From: Phymatolithon calcareum
Lineage: Eukaryota > Rhodophyta > Florideophyceae > Hapalidiales
Direction: 5' to 3'
Length of the DNA: 64,000 nucleotides
NCBI GenBank assembly: GCA_977006965.1
Contig: OZ345381.1
Coordinates: forward strand, 2,108,001 to 2,172,000
The notes below the pieces were generated by a model. That model was not told the DNA's origin. It was given only the letters and a program-made list of their open reading frames with translations, and did not search any database. Positions within the stretch are counted from its first letter, which is position 1, and every line of letters begins with the position of its first letter. A program made the translations under genes and the position numbers. Below are positions 33,556 through 43,623 of this stretch, piece by piece.

Positions 33556-35784
33556 ATGTCCGATGCCCCCGCAGCCAAAACACTCCCTGACATGCGTGCC
33601 GCTCCACGCACTCCCTGCTTTCCATCACAACCACCGCTCTCCCACCCGTCTTCTTCCGACTCATCGCCGCCCGCCGCCTTGCTGTCCCAATCCCAATCCC
33701 AATCCCAATCCAATCCCCATCCGCCCCTACCACCGCAACCGCAATCGTCGCCCCCCCACTCCTTGCCGCAACAAAATCTTCATTCCTCTTTGCGTTCTCA
33801 TCCGAATTTCAAGCTGTTCGTCTCCGCTCCACTTTCCTCCGCCGCACCGCATCATCACGAACAGATGCTAGCCAATGCTCTCTCATTATCCACTCTTTCT
33901 CCGGCCCGACATACGTTTCTACGCCCTGACCCTGTATCTAATCTATCTCCCTTCCCGTTTGCACCCTGCGCACAATCTCCAACTCACGCATCTAACTTCA
34001 ACTCCGCCCCTCTGCCTACCTCGCTTCCCCACCCGCGCAATCAAGATGTCTACGACCCCGATGCTCTCGCCTTCCACTTTCCGGACAGTCCCGTGCGTTC
34101 TATGGTCGCTCTTGATATTCAACATTCTGCTCTCGCCACTCCAGCTGCCATCGATCATCATCTTCAACAAGTTCGTTCGGTCATGGATCCAACTGTCCCA
34201 GATATACATCTGGTTGCATCCGCTTCTGCGCCGCAGCAGTCGATAAGAGCAATCGATAGTCATCTTGTGCATTCTGCCATACCTGATGCTCGACTTCCCC
34301 TCGGTACTTCCATTCTGCCGTCTCCTCAACTTCCACAGTCTTCCCCTCAGGCAACCACTCTATCGCTCTCGCCCGACTCACACATCAAGAACATTGCTTC
34401 CCAACCATTTCACCTCCACCACTCTCACCACAACCTCGGCTTAAAGCCTCGACAGCAACAGCAATCACAAGCTATCTCTCAAATCCAATCCCAGAGCAAC
34501 CAACATCACCAACCCGCTTCCCGGAGTCTTCACCATCAATACGCCGAGCACTCCAGTCCCATGTCTCAAACTCGAGCTTTCGTCAGCGCGGGCAACATAC
34601 TCCAGCAAAGAGTCCACCCACCTTCCTCTCACCTTGGTCAAGAAAATCCTGCGAAGAGGCGTAAGCCAAACCCCAAGTCGTTCCATGATCCTTCCGCTCA
34701 GGTTGCTGACCCCTATCAATTGAAGCACCACAAGCGTCTCCCTAATCTACAAGACAATCGCTGCCAGTTACAAGACAACCAACAGTCGCGCCATCATCAT
34801 CACGAACAACTTCCACAGGACAACGCTCAAAAACGGCGGATACAAGACGTGTACAAGAAAACAACAGACTTGGTCCAGCAGCATGGGCAACAAGAACACG
34901 ACAATCAAGAAAATCAGCCGCGGTTCAACTACCATTCGCATCCAGGGCACCGAGTCGATCATCAACCTAACGTCCCCGTCCCTCAGATGCATGACCCGAA
35001 GAAGCTTAACCAACATTACAACTATCGTTTTCAGCCGCATCAAAATGTCTATTACCAGGGAGACAAACAGGGCAATTCGATGGAGTATACCATGGAAAGA
35101 GGAGTTGACATGCGGCCGCAGATGCTCGCCCGACACGCGACGGATAACAACAGAAGCGTAGCGATATCCTCATCTCTCTCAGTTGCGTCTGGTGATGGCG
35201 AGGAACCTGGATCGCCAAGTATGCGTCAGAAAATCGCCTGCCCACATGCATGCGGTAAAGAATACACGCGAACACACGCGCTTAATGTGCACATCTCTAC
35301 GAAGCACACCGGTACAAATCAGGAGTACCAATGCACTGTGTGCCTTAAGAAGTTCAACCGGAAGGACACTCTGAAGCGACACTTTGCGACCACACATCAA
35401 CTACAGCGTAACTGGCCGTGCAAGGAATGCCCGAAGCGGTTCGGACAGCAGGCTCATCTCAACACACACGTGCGCACGGTGCATAAGAAGGACCGTCCTC
35501 ATGTTTGCGACAAGTGCCCAAAGAGTTTTGGGACGCTTTACAACCTCAACGCTCACAAGAATACACATATGCGTACTGAGAAGGAGTATGCGTGCGAAAC
35601 TTGCAGGAAGACGTACAAGATTAAGTCCAGTTTGGCAAGGCATCGACGGAAGGAGAAGCATATGGAATCGAGTTCGGCTTTACCGAATAGCACTGTAGAG
35701 TGCCCGACGGAAGAAGCGCCCATTCGAAACCCTGCCGATTCATTGCACGGCATGGGCAATGAGCCTTATGATGGCGGAAGGTGA
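33556..35784 (+). CDS. C2H2 zinc-finger protein, probable transcription factor
   Basis: 742 codons from the ATG at 33556 (atgtccgatgcc); the frame opens 21 bp upstream at a TTG. Residues 1-550 are low complexity: Ser/Pro-rich, then His/Gln-rich with poly-His and poly-Gln stretches; one SQSQSQ stretch comes from a tcccaa hexanucleotide repeat (33685-33710). Residues about 560-705 hold five C2H2 fingers: ACPHACGKEY (C-x3-C, H-x4-H), QCTVCLKKF, PCKECPKRF, VCDKCPKSF, and ACETCRKTY with an H-x5-H end. Fingers 2 to 4 have standard spacing, while the first and last depart from it. The likely role is sequence-specific DNA binding in the nucleus with an activation-type N-terminus. Target unknown. Confidence 0.88.
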   Translation: MSDAPAAKTLPDMRAAPRTPCFPSQPPLSHPSSSDSSPPAALLSQSQSQSQSNPHPPLPPQPQSSPPHSLPQQNLHSSLRSHPNFKLFVSAPLSSAAPHHHEQMLANALSLSTLSPARHTFLRPDPVSNLSPFPFAPCAQSPTHASNFNSAPLPTSLPHPRNQDVYDPDALAFHFPDSPVRSMVALDIQHSALATPAAIDHHLQQVRSVMDPTVPDIHLVASASAPQQSIRAIDSHLVHSAIPDARLPLGTSILPSPQLPQSSPQATTLSLSPDSHIKNIASQPFHLHHSHHNLGLKPRQQQQSQAISQIQSQSNQHHQPASRSLHHQYAEHSSPMSQTRAFVSAGNILQQRVHPPSSHLGQENPAKRRKPNPKSFHDPSAQVADPYQLKHHKRLPNLQDNRCQLQDNQQSRHHHHEQLPQDNAQKRRIQDVYKKTTDLVQQHGQQEHDNQENQPRFNYHSHPGHRVDHQPNVPVPQMHDPKKLNQHYNYRFQPHQNVYYQGDKQGNSMEYTMERGVDMRPQMLARHATDNNRSVAISSSLSVASGDGEEPGSPSMRQKIACPHACGKEYTRTHALNVHISTKHTGTNQEYQCTVCLKKFNRKDTLKRHFATTHQLQRNWPCKECPKRFGQQAHLNTHVRTVHKKDRPHVCDKCPKSFGTLYNLNAHKNTHMRTEKEYACETCRKTYKIKSSLARHRRKEKHMESSSALPNSTVECPTEEAPIRNPADSLHGMGNEPYDGGR

Positions 35785-36150
35785 AACGCGCGTGGGCCTT
35801 CGCTTCGAGTTGTTGGACGGGAATTACCTTCGCAGCTCTCGGGACCTCTCTCGTTCTGTGAATGAACTATTTGGCAATGTGAATTGCATTGATTGGTCAT
35901 TCTCTAGAATGAGAAAAACCATATACAGTATAGTATTTAGTAAAAATTTCAGATAGCTAAACTTTTTGCTACTGTATTGCAGTCACGAGAGTACTGCAGT
36001 ACCGTAGCAGGATCCCAGTGTGGCCATTACAGTAGGCAAAAAAAACACTTTAAAATAAGGGCTGCAGGCTATGGTCGTGCGAAGAAGAGTCGCTGGTTGT
36101 TAAAAGTCCAATAGATTCCGACCTTTGAAACAAAAGAACGGTGCGATGTA

Positions 36151-36232
36151 ATTAGACATTTAGACATTTAGATTAGATACTATGCGGCACCAGAAAAATA
36201 TTATGGTGCCCACACAGTATCTAAATGTCTAA
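36151..36232. repeat. Short foldback (MITE-like) element, about 82 bp
   Basis: attagacattta...gatact on the left pairs with agtatctaaatgtctaat on the right. An inner pair ggcacc/ggtgcc (about 36185-36210) extends the stem. The left arm carries an internal duplication of gacattta. Confidence 0.7.
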
Positions 36233-36433
36233 TAAAGTTAGCACCTCTCAAGAATAAACAAGCTCCTCGCTGGGCAACTGCATTGCACTAACGATTTGTA
36301 CGGCCTTCTCTGCCTGGCTGTGCGTACGCTGCACAGGTTTTGTAACAGCTTCTGTTGCTCAACGGCCTATACACCCAGTCTTCATGGGCAAGCGGAGGTT
36401 AAGAAGTTTCGTGGACGTGCCACACATACGCCT

Positions 36434-36435
<2 letters not shown>

Positions 36436-36486
<51 letters not shown>

Positions 36487-36487
36487 C
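36436..36487. repeat. TGCC tetranucleotide microsatellite, about 13 units
   Basis: Perfect repeat of the same unit as at 31508, with the same strand orientation. Confidence 0.95.
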
Positions 36488-36781
36488 GCATGGTCGTGTC
36501 GAAAAACCTGTGGGATGGATATTGCAATATTACTCTACACCAGAGGGAAGCAAACGCTAAAAGTCAATTGAGGCATAAGTTAAGTCAGAGAATTCTCTTT
36601 CGCAAAATGTTTCACAATAGCAAAAGATATAATTGTAAGTCATTCTCATGCATAACAAGTACTGTAGTGAAGTACAGTACAGTAGTTAGTCAAAAGGCAA
36701 GTATAAAAAAGGAACACGACATGCAAAATGCGTCATGCGACAGCCAGCGAAAATTTTCAAGAGTACAAGCAGAACTTGCTC

Positions 36782-39316
36782 CTACTGTCGGATTCCATTT
36801 GGGTAAGACCGGAACGAAAAGCGCGTGCGAGTCGACCCGGCCCCGCTAGCTACCGCATCAACGTTGGAAGGATGAGCAGAGCGATTCACTCCCGCAGTTG
36901 ACACGTTGCCATTGCTCTTCTTCCCATTTGGCACTATTGTTTTCGCGCCATTGTCCACTTCTTTCTCCCATCGCACCTTACCCCTGCTCTTGCTGGCACC
37001 ACTCCCCACAGGCTTCTCCACCACATGGCCCTCTTTTTCCTTCACTGGGCGAGCCTTGTCTCTATCGTTCCCTTCGTCGCCCTTCAGCATACGCATCTTC
37101 TTACTCTTTTCTTGTCTTTCTCTGTCCACCAAATCTCTTTCTCTTACCCGACTTTTGGATTTAAATCTCCCGTTTGGAAGCCTGCTTACACCAGTTGATT
37201 TCTCAGGGGAAACTTCCGGCAACACTTCGCTTGGCGCTTCTTTTGCTCTTTCGTTCACTTTTTCAATTGCCTCCTTCTCCTGCGCAGCGCGAAGGTCTTC
37301 CGCCAGGAATCGCTTTTCAGAATCACGAAGCGCTCGCCGTTGCCGTAGAGCCCTGCACTTAGTAATCCCGGCTCTCACCTCCGCTGCATCTCGCATATCG
37401 CCACTATCATGCATTTCGGCCATGGAATTTACATGCACAACCCCAAAGTCCTGCTCCCTCTGAAACGCTTCCGACAATGTCAGAGCGCTGGCGCCATTTT
37501 CGATTCGTACTGCATGGTCTGCTTCATGAGGGAACCGTGGCGTGTCAAGCATATCTTTGCATATAGAGCACGAGATCCATTCGGCAGAGTATTGGTGCAC
37601 ATTGTCCCGCAAGGGAGCGTGTTCGTGGCAATATGCCACGGGACATGTGCGGCATCGCGCTTCGATCAACGACGAATTACATTCGATACATTGATGATGC
37701 CCACATTTCCACGCCGCGATAGCACCAGCTTCTCCTGCAGCCGCATTCAGACCCGTGCATGCCGCATGCACGACGATATCACAGTTACTATCAGAGCATT
37801 TCGCTAGTCCATTGCAAGCAATGCTAGACTGGTACACTGGGAAGTTGAAATCCATTTCCCAGCCGTAATCGGGAGGCGCACCAAGAGGAAGACGGCACGT
37901 TATGCAAACAGTGGTCGGCAAAGGGTCAAGATCCGACTCTATATCAATTGGTGCATTCGATGACGGCATACATCCAAAGTTGATATCGTCACACAGCTTT
38001 GCGAAGCCAATGTCAGGCCGCGAAGGAGGGGGAGTTGGCAACGAATTTGGCTGCGAAGATGATGCACCAAGACGTTGTATCGACATGGCCAGTGTCCGCG
38101 AGATTACAAGTAAAGGAAGCTTTGGTCGAGGTGTTTTTGCAATACGGCCCTTCCCGAGAATGGCACTTTTGAGCCGTTTTTGCAGCCGGGCTGTGCGCAT
38201 CGTACGCATCCGCCGTAGCGGGGTGTCGCCCTTCGCTGGTGCGGCGGCTGCGAACTTAATCCGGCATTTCGGGCACAGGAATGCACCGGCAAAGCCACGC
38301 GCTAGTTCACTTGGACCAAATACACGCAGTAAACAGACTGAACAAATTTGCTTTTCACATCCACTGCATTGCGCTATTCGAAACGGAAAATTCGCGCAGT
38401 GCCTCTCGCAGCCGCAGCATGCACAAACGCCGCACTTTATATTACCGTTCAGCATGACGGCGGCATCCATGGCGGCAGCAGCGTGAGTGAGATGCGCAGG
38501 CAGTGTATCTCCCGGTGGGGCGAGGAGACTCTTGAGAGCGGGTGGGGCGATTTTTACAGCGGCAGCCATGGCACGAGCGACGGATGTAGAGTTCAAGGCG
38601 AGATGCTCGACAGCGCGGCGGCGAGAAGCGCGGAGCGCAGGTGCAATGCGGATGCCGAACAGAGAATACAGCTTCTGGTACAGAACCCGGAGCGGCACGC
38701 CGGCGTTCCAGTTGCAGTCCGGAAAGGCGGCATTCCATGCAGCAGCCCCTGAGCGCGGCCCGGCGCCAAGCGGGAGAAGGGCGGCCTCCACGGCCGCGTG
38801 GGCGTCATCCAAAGGCGGGAGAGCGACAGGACCAACTGGAAATACCAATCGATCGCCAGCAAGAGACACTCCAACGGCGGTGAGCACTGAACGGGCGACG
38901 GAAATTATTGCACGATCAACGCCGAGCGCTGGCAGGGCATGTTGCACGCCTGCAACTTCGTCCTCGCGCACTCGTGCGCGGATCGCCGCAGCAGCTGAAT
39001 TATCGCGTGTAGTCCATAGAAGTTCCTCGGCCAATGTGACTAGTCGCGCCGCCATCTGCAACTCCTCGCTGGGTGCGGTGTCGAATTCGCGGTTGGGAAG
39101 CAATTGTGCGGGATGTTTGTTAGGGGTGGAATGGGCCGGGCTCGGTGAAGAAGTGCCTTCGCGAGGGGTACATCCGACTTTGACAAGACGGTTGCGTAGC
39201 TCGGCCTCGCACGAAACACAAAGCGTGAAGGAACGGAGTGAAAAGACCGGATGCAGACGTCGCGGAACACGGCCGGCAGGACTGGAACACATGGCACACC
39301 TGGGAAGCGGATTCAT
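36782..39316 (-). CDS. PHD-finger/C5HCH zinc-binding nuclear protein
   Basis: 844 codons from the ATG at 39316 (MNPLPRCAMC); an upstream TTG opens the frame. Three cysteine-rich regions are visible. An N-terminal CxxC pair lies at residues about 7-40. A CxxC cluster at about 292-350 (CGVCACCGCERHC ... CSGCEKQICSVC ... CPKC) resembles four-CxxC zinc fingers. A PHD-like module at about 469-600 (CITCRLPLG ... WKCGHHQCIEC ... CRTCPVAYCHEH) matches the PHD-C5HCH arrangement known from NSD-type chromatin proteins. No SET domain follows; the C-terminus is basic and rich in Lys, Arg and Glu (RVRERDLVDRERQEKSKK). The likely role is chromatin association, not methyltransferase activity. Domain names rest on cysteine patterns read by eye. 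Confidence 0.75.
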   Translation of the reverse strand: MNPLPRCAMCSSPAGRVPRRLHPVFSLRSFTLCVSCEAELRNRLVKVGCTPREGTSSPSPAHSTPNKHPAQLLPNREFDTAPSEELQMAARLVTLAEELLWTTRDNSAAAAIRARVREDEVAGVQHALPALGVDRAIISVARSVLTAVGVSLAGDRLVFPVGPVALPPLDDAHAAVEAALLPLGAGPRSGAAAWNAAFPDCNWNAGVPLRVLYQKLYSLFGIRIAPALRASRRRAVEHLALNSTSVARAMAAAVKIAPPALKSLLAPPGDTLPAHLTHAAAAMDAAVMLNGNIKCGVCACCGCERHCANFPFRIAQCSGCEKQICSVCLLRVFGPSELARGFAGAFLCPKCRIKFAAAAPAKGDTPLRRMRTMRTARLQKRLKSAILGKGRIAKTPRPKLPLLVISRTLAMSIQRLGASSSQPNSLPTPPPSRPDIGFAKLCDDINFGCMPSSNAPIDIESDLDPLPTTVCITCRLPLGAPPDYGWEMDFNFPVYQSSIACNGLAKCSDSNCDIVVHAACTGLNAAAGEAGAIAAWKCGHHQCIECNSSLIEARCRTCPVAYCHEHAPLRDNVHQYSAEWISCSICKDMLDTPRFPHEADHAVRIENGASALTLSEAFQREQDFGVVHVNSMAEMHDSGDMRDAAEVRAGITKCRALRQRRALRDSEKRFLAEDLRAAQEKEAIEKVNERAKEAPSEVLPEVSPEKSTGVSRLPNGRFKSKSRVRERDLVDRERQEKSKKMRMLKGDEGNDRDKARPVKEKEGHVVEKPVGSGASKSRGKVRWEKEVDNGAKTIVPNGKKSNGNVSTAGVNRSAHPSNVDAVASGAGSTRTRFSFRSYPNGIRQ

Positions 39317-39583
39317 GATGAAGGCGAAGACCAAGGTCGCCGGCCACCGCGCGGAGCGTTGTTTTCGTTTTAGTTTTGAGCGTACAAGCGCTTTTCAGGC
39401 TTGTCCCAGCGTTGTTATTTCCGCCTTACGGGATCAAGTTTGAATCGAAGAACTCATACTCCATCAGGTGTCATAAGTTACACACCATGCAGCTCTGCGA
39501 CCTTCTCTCCGCTTACAGTGTGCTCACTGCGCGCTAGTTCTGTAAAGTTCATGTTAGGCTGGCTCTGAGGTGGTGATGACACC

Positions 39584-41032
39584 ATGACACCCCAAACTCT
39601 TTTTTCCTCACCTTCTGTGCTCCCGACATCCATCCGTCCAAGGCGTGGCCGCCAATCTCGTTGCCTGCGGCGTTCCCGTCCTGCACTTCGTCATCGCTGT
39701 GCACGCTGCTGCACTTCTGCACCTGGCGATCCCCGCATTCCTAAGGAGCCAAGCATTGTTGGCAAAAGCGTGGATGGAGGCGGCATCGAGAATGGAATCA
39801 TGGGTATCGGGGATTCAAGTACGGGCATTGCTGTGCCTGTGCAAGTCACTGAAAATGATGCAGATGACACGAAAGATCCTTTTCATATTGACGTTCTCTG
39901 GCATCTCCTTCGCCGCATCGCCCTTCCAGCTGGTTTCCCGTCCACAGTCGATCCGGGCTATGTTCCCTTTGCCGTTTGTAACGTATTGCGCCAACTCTTC
40001 CGTACTGCGTACTATGTGCTCGGTACTAGTTCGCTGCTCGTCGCGCTCAGCGTCGACACTGGCACCGCGCTCACGCTCTCCTCCGCACTCACGTGGGCCC
40101 TGAAGGACGGTACGGGCCTTGCCGTGAAAGCCGGTCTGAGCTCCACACTTGGACCAAGCTTAGACGTCGACCCGAAGCGTGCCCGTCTCTTTGGCGAGCT
40201 TCTCATGGCTTTTTCCGGTGCCGTGGAAGCATGTTCCATCTTACGTCCCTCCGCTTTCCTACCACTTGCAGCACTGGCGAGCGTTCTACGGCAAAGTGGG
40301 GACTCGTTTTCCGGTCCGACGTATAGAGTTTTTCTGGACACACTCGCCATTTCGCGCAATATCGGTGACGTGTCCGCGCGAGCAGAGGCTCAGGTGGTTT
40401 CGGGTAAGCTGCTCGGCCTGGGACTTGGTGCCGCAGTAGTTGCCGCGCTTGCCGCGCTTCCAGCAGACCCACACATCCGCCTTCCTGCTACGGGGGCAAC
40501 GTTTGCGGTACTGGCGACATGTCACCTTGCCACTGCTCGCGTTCAAGTATCATCGATTGCCCTTCGTACTCTCAATGCCCAGCGTTTGCACCTTGTCCTG
40601 GATGCTTTTCTTGTCACTTCATGTGTTCCATCCATCCGAGAGATCAACAATATGGAGCGCGTTGTGTACCTGACCATCCCGCATCCCGTTGCCCGCGCTA
40701 TCACGTTCGGCGCAGCGCTTTCCAGTAATTTTAAGCGTGGTGAATCGCGCGTTTCTGTTTCCGCCCGCTACGTTCTCACCGCAGTTGATTCCCAAATCAG
40801 TATTGCGTTGCGGGAGGGTGCACGTTCTGAGGATATGTTGCTTGCGGCCCTGCACGCTCGACGCTTACTGCAGATTCGTGACGGTGAGGAAAGCAATGCG
40901 ACGGCTGTAGAAATGAGTGGAAATTGGGCGCTCGAGAATTTTGATCAGTTTCGAAGTCAGCTCGAGATGCAAGGCTGGAATTACGCTCGACTTTTGTTTC
41001 CTATCGGCAAGGCGAGATTCAAAATTTTGTAG
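39584..41032 (+). CDS. Root UVB-sensitive (RUS, DUF647) family protein
   Basis: 482 codons from an ATG in good context (accatga). Residues 1-50 are Arg/Ser/Cys-rich and could be a plastid transit peptide. The DUF647 region spans about 115-345: FPSTVDPGYVPFAVCNVLRQ, WALKDGTGLAVKAGLSS, RARLFGELLMAFSGAVEACS and NIGDVSARAEAQVVSGKLLG, with hydrophobic helices that look membrane-associated. In plants, RUS1 and RUS2 act in early seedling development and UV-B response; the biochemical activity is not settled. The length is typical and there are no interruptions. It is divergent from the PHD gene, with 267 bp between starts. Confidence 0.9.
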   Translation: MTPQTLFSSPSVLPTSIRPRRGRQSRCLRRSRPALRHRCARCCTSAPGDPRIPKEPSIVGKSVDGGGIENGIMGIGDSSTGIAVPVQVTENDADDTKDPFHIDVLWHLLRRIALPAGFPSTVDPGYVPFAVCNVLRQLFRTAYYVLGTSSLLVALSVDTGTALTLSSALTWALKDGTGLAVKAGLSSTLGPSLDVDPKRARLFGELLMAFSGAVEACSILRPSAFLPLAALASVLRQSGDSFSGPTYRVFLDTLAISRNIGDVSARAEAQVVSGKLLGLGLGAAVVAALAALPADPHIRLPATGATFAVLATCHLATARVQVSSIALRTLNAQRLHLVLDAFLVTSCVPSIREINNMERVVYLTIPHPVARAITFGAALSSNFKRGESRVSVSARYVLTAVDSQISIALREGARSEDMLLAALHARRLLQIRDGEESNATAVEMSGNWALENFDQFRSQLEMQGWNYARLLFPIGKARFKIL

Positions 41033-41763
41033 CTCCATTTAGAGTGGATTATGTCCTTGCGGTGCTCCTTCCCATTTTCTATTGCTCTGAGGTCCTCAGG
41101 AACATGCAATGCTTTTTCGATCGGGTCCTTTCTATTCCAAAACGAACTCTGTTTAGTGGACGGGACTGATGGGCACTATCGGTATTTGTGACGCTTTTTA
41201 ATTCAGTGTTAATGCGAAGGTAGAAAACTGCAAATTTGCTATTGCTCTGAGGATCTCAGGACCATGCAATGCATTATCGATCGGGTACTTTCTATTCCAA
41301 AACGAACTCAGTTTAGTGATAGGGACTGATTGGCACTATCCGCAGTTGTGACCCTTGAATTAAAATTCAGTGTTAGTGCGAAGGTAGAAAACGGCAAATT
41401 TGAAATCCAAAGGGACGCAGTTTACCTGAGCTACTTTATAACACTGTTCACGCACGAGGAAATGTACAAGTTAGACACTAGTGATTCCCAATAAAGTGCA
41501 ACGCCTGTCCGCGTGGTGGGTATGACGCAGGGCTCATCAATTCAAGGGTGAGTTTATTGGCCCCATCAGTCAGAGAAGCCATCTCTGAAATCGAACGGCC
41601 AGCAACAATGTCTGCGGAGCTGTAGCTCATTCAGATCAGAGTCCGGACATTAAGCAATATCAACTAAGTACAGTTATCTTTATTGGCCGTCGCGATAGAT
41701 ACACCGTAAAGATCTGCAATCCACTGTCCCTCAAATTAGTCACGCAATTCTCAGATCCACCAT
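41033..41763. other. Intergenic stretch with a tandem duplication
   Basis: Holds the 160-bp duplicated unit (41081-41402) just after the RUS stop codon. No gene seen. Confidence 0.7.
41081..41402. repeat. Tandem duplication, two units of about 160 bp
   Basis: Unit 1 begins attgctctgagg at 41081 and unit 2 begins with the same sequence at 41241. Both run through ctttctattccaaaacgaac and end at gcaaatttg, with scattered substitutions and a few small indels. Confidence 0.9.
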
Positions 41764-42570
41764 TCACATGTTCGTCGCTTCGCTATTCTCTTTCTCCTCG
41801 GACAAACTCTCCTCGTCAACCCAGCCCTTTTCAATGAACTCTGCATGTCCCCTCATCCGCGCAATCTTCATAGTTACACGAGCACTGCGTCTGTTTAGCT
41901 TCTCTATTTTCCGCTCCGCTACCGCGAGCTCTTTCTCAGCTTGCAAAACACGCCTCTGAGCCTGCAGCCTCTCCTGGGCGGCCCGACGAGCAAGATCAAT
42001 CTCAGGCAAAATCTTGTCGTACTCCAAGGTCTCCACGATCTTATCCATCTCCGGCAGTCCGTTTGCACCACCATTTGCCGACGCACGCATGGCATTTAAA
42101 CGATCCGTACACCAAGCGCTAACGGGATCTTCACGCTCCACGGCATCGGCTGCAGCGACCGGGCTTCTGTACGCACCAAGAAGCCAGGCAGGGGTTCCGG
42201 AGTTTCCAGGAGATGAGTGCCCACTGGCATGCGCCGTCGGAGACCTGTCCGATGCTTGCGCCGGCTCGGCCGTTAGCGACGCTCTCGAAGTCCACCCGAC
42301 TGTCGAGGTGTAGAACGAGTGCCCCCGACCGTGCCTCCGAAAACGGCTTCGACCTCGCCTGTTTTCAGGAGTACGCCCCGGAAACACCCAAGGGGAGTTC
42401 GAAGGAGAGTCGTTAGTCGGGGTGCGTGACAGGAATTGATCTTGTGCATCGCCATGGACAACGTCGACTGATGGATCTTGTGTCCCACTTTCATGGGACC
42501 GTGGCAGCGATGCACGACTCCCATGGGGTTCCATATTGCCATCATCGGGCGTCAAGCGACTCGTCGACAT
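41764..42570 (-). CDS. Coiled-coil protein of unknown function
   Basis: 268 codons from the ATG at 42570. Residues 1-140 are Ser/Pro/Gly-rich and probably disordered, with an Arg-rich patch (RRGRSRFRRHGRG). Residues about 185-250 form a long charged helix with heptad-like spacing (AAQERLQAQRRVLQAEKELA) and then a basic stretch (LNRRSARVTMKIARMRG). No family was recognised. Even base use, no interruptions and length above chance support a real gene. It converges on the RUS gene. Confidence 0.65.
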   Translation of the reverse strand: MSTSRLTPDDGNMEPHGSRASLPRSHESGTQDPSVDVVHGDAQDQFLSRTPTNDSPSNSPWVFPGRTPENRRGRSRFRRHGRGHSFYTSTVGWTSRASLTAEPAQASDRSPTAHASGHSSPGNSGTPAWLLGAYRSPVAAADAVEREDPVSAWCTDRLNAMRASANGGANGLPEMDKIVETLEYDKILPEIDLARRAAQERLQAQRRVLQAEKELAVAERKIEKLNRRSARVTMKIARMRGHAEFIEKGWVDEESLSEEKENSEATNM

Positions 42571-42849
42571 TGTGGGTTGTGATGGCGAGTGTCAGGCGCA
42601 TCGAAGATGACGAGAGGTGTCCGTTAAATAGCAATCCTTCGTCTAGCACGCCGTTCTGTATGATACCCTAAATGTTCGGATCTGATCGTTCCGCCGACAG
42701 CTGACTCGCAACTCATAAACATTTAGAGGAGCCACAATGGGGTCTCTGACTTTAAGCGAAATTAGTCGGTCATAAAGTATGTTCTTTCGGCGATTAGCTC
42801 TTAAGTGCCGAGTGTCAACGGTTGTAATTGTGGACCAGTGTCTGCAGGC

Positions 42850-43210
42850 TGTCAAGATAATCGAATAAAATGTCGCGAATTGGGCTTGAAGGCAGTTCTA
42901 TGGATTTTCAATAACGACGCGAATATCAGAGATGCTGCAAAAGCAGATTCACAAAAGGTGTCTTTAAACGAACTCCACGGTGCACAGTTTAGGGCACTTC
43001 CAAAATATCAGGCTGTGCTGTTTGCTTCTTTCACAGCCATAATTGAAAAAGACCTCAAGCTGTGCAGTCGAGAGGAATGGGCTGGATGAGTTGGTGATTG
43101 GAGAAAGACAAATTGAAAACCTCAGTGAGCATCCCATCGCTCTCCAAAACGTGTGCTCGGTGGAGCTGATTCAAGGGCCACAAGAACTAAATCACATGTT
43201 GTTTTCTTAA
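42850..43210 (+). pseudogene. Unidentified protein-coding remnant
   Basis: One phase reads ELGLKAVLWIFNNDANIRDA up to EKDLKLCSREEWAG. After a shift near 43085 another phase continues DELVIGERQIENLSEHPIAL to a TAA near 43210. Composition is protein-like across the shift, so this is probably a decayed gene or transposon fragment. No family was recognised. Confidence 0.35.
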
Positions 43211-43480
43211 GATTCGACATAACAGCAAAGGAATTTCCATTTGGCAGGATTGGATCACCGTTCTGCCCATACGCAATGGAGCCTGACCCGAGTACTTTCC
43301 AAAAAAGAATGTTTTATGCTATGAGATTGTCTGGGATGAAAATCTATACTTCTTTCATTCAGAAACGATGCTCACTCGAGCAGCTTCTCATTGTTCAGAG
43401 CACAATAAACATTAAAGTAGGAACAGGAAATATAGTCATGAACACTAATAGAGAAGCGGATGTTCTCGATTATTGAGTAC

Positions 43481-43623
43481 TATTCCCTATTCCCAATACG
43501 TATGGAATAGGGAATACTGTATTTACTAAAATAGACGTACAGTACAATATACTGTACGTCTATTATATGTTTATTTTCGGATTATAAGTACACCCGTGCA
43601 ATATATTGCATCGGTGTACTTAT
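43481..43623. repeat. Cluster of three consecutive near-perfect hairpins
   Basis: Hairpin 1: 13-bp arms tattccctattcc (43481-43493) and complement (43504-43516). Hairpin 2: 15-bp arms aatagacgtacagta (43530-43544) and complement (43550-43564), loop caata. Hairpin 3: 40-bp palindrome (43584-43623) with arms ataagtacacc and core tgcaatatattgca, only two mismatched positions per side. Confidence 0.9.

Larger units (their letters stand above)
35785..36781. other. Intergenic stretch with palindromic repeat and microsatellite
   Basis: Holds the foldback element at 36151-36232, the TGCC tract at 36436-36487 and tacagtac motifs near 36660. No supported gene. Confidence 0.6.

Noticed and set aside
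33212-33733. Minus-strand ORF opposite the C2H2 gene (173 codons)
   Set aside because: Antisense shadow of the low-complexity N-terminus and promoter region; its repeats mirror the tcccaa tract.
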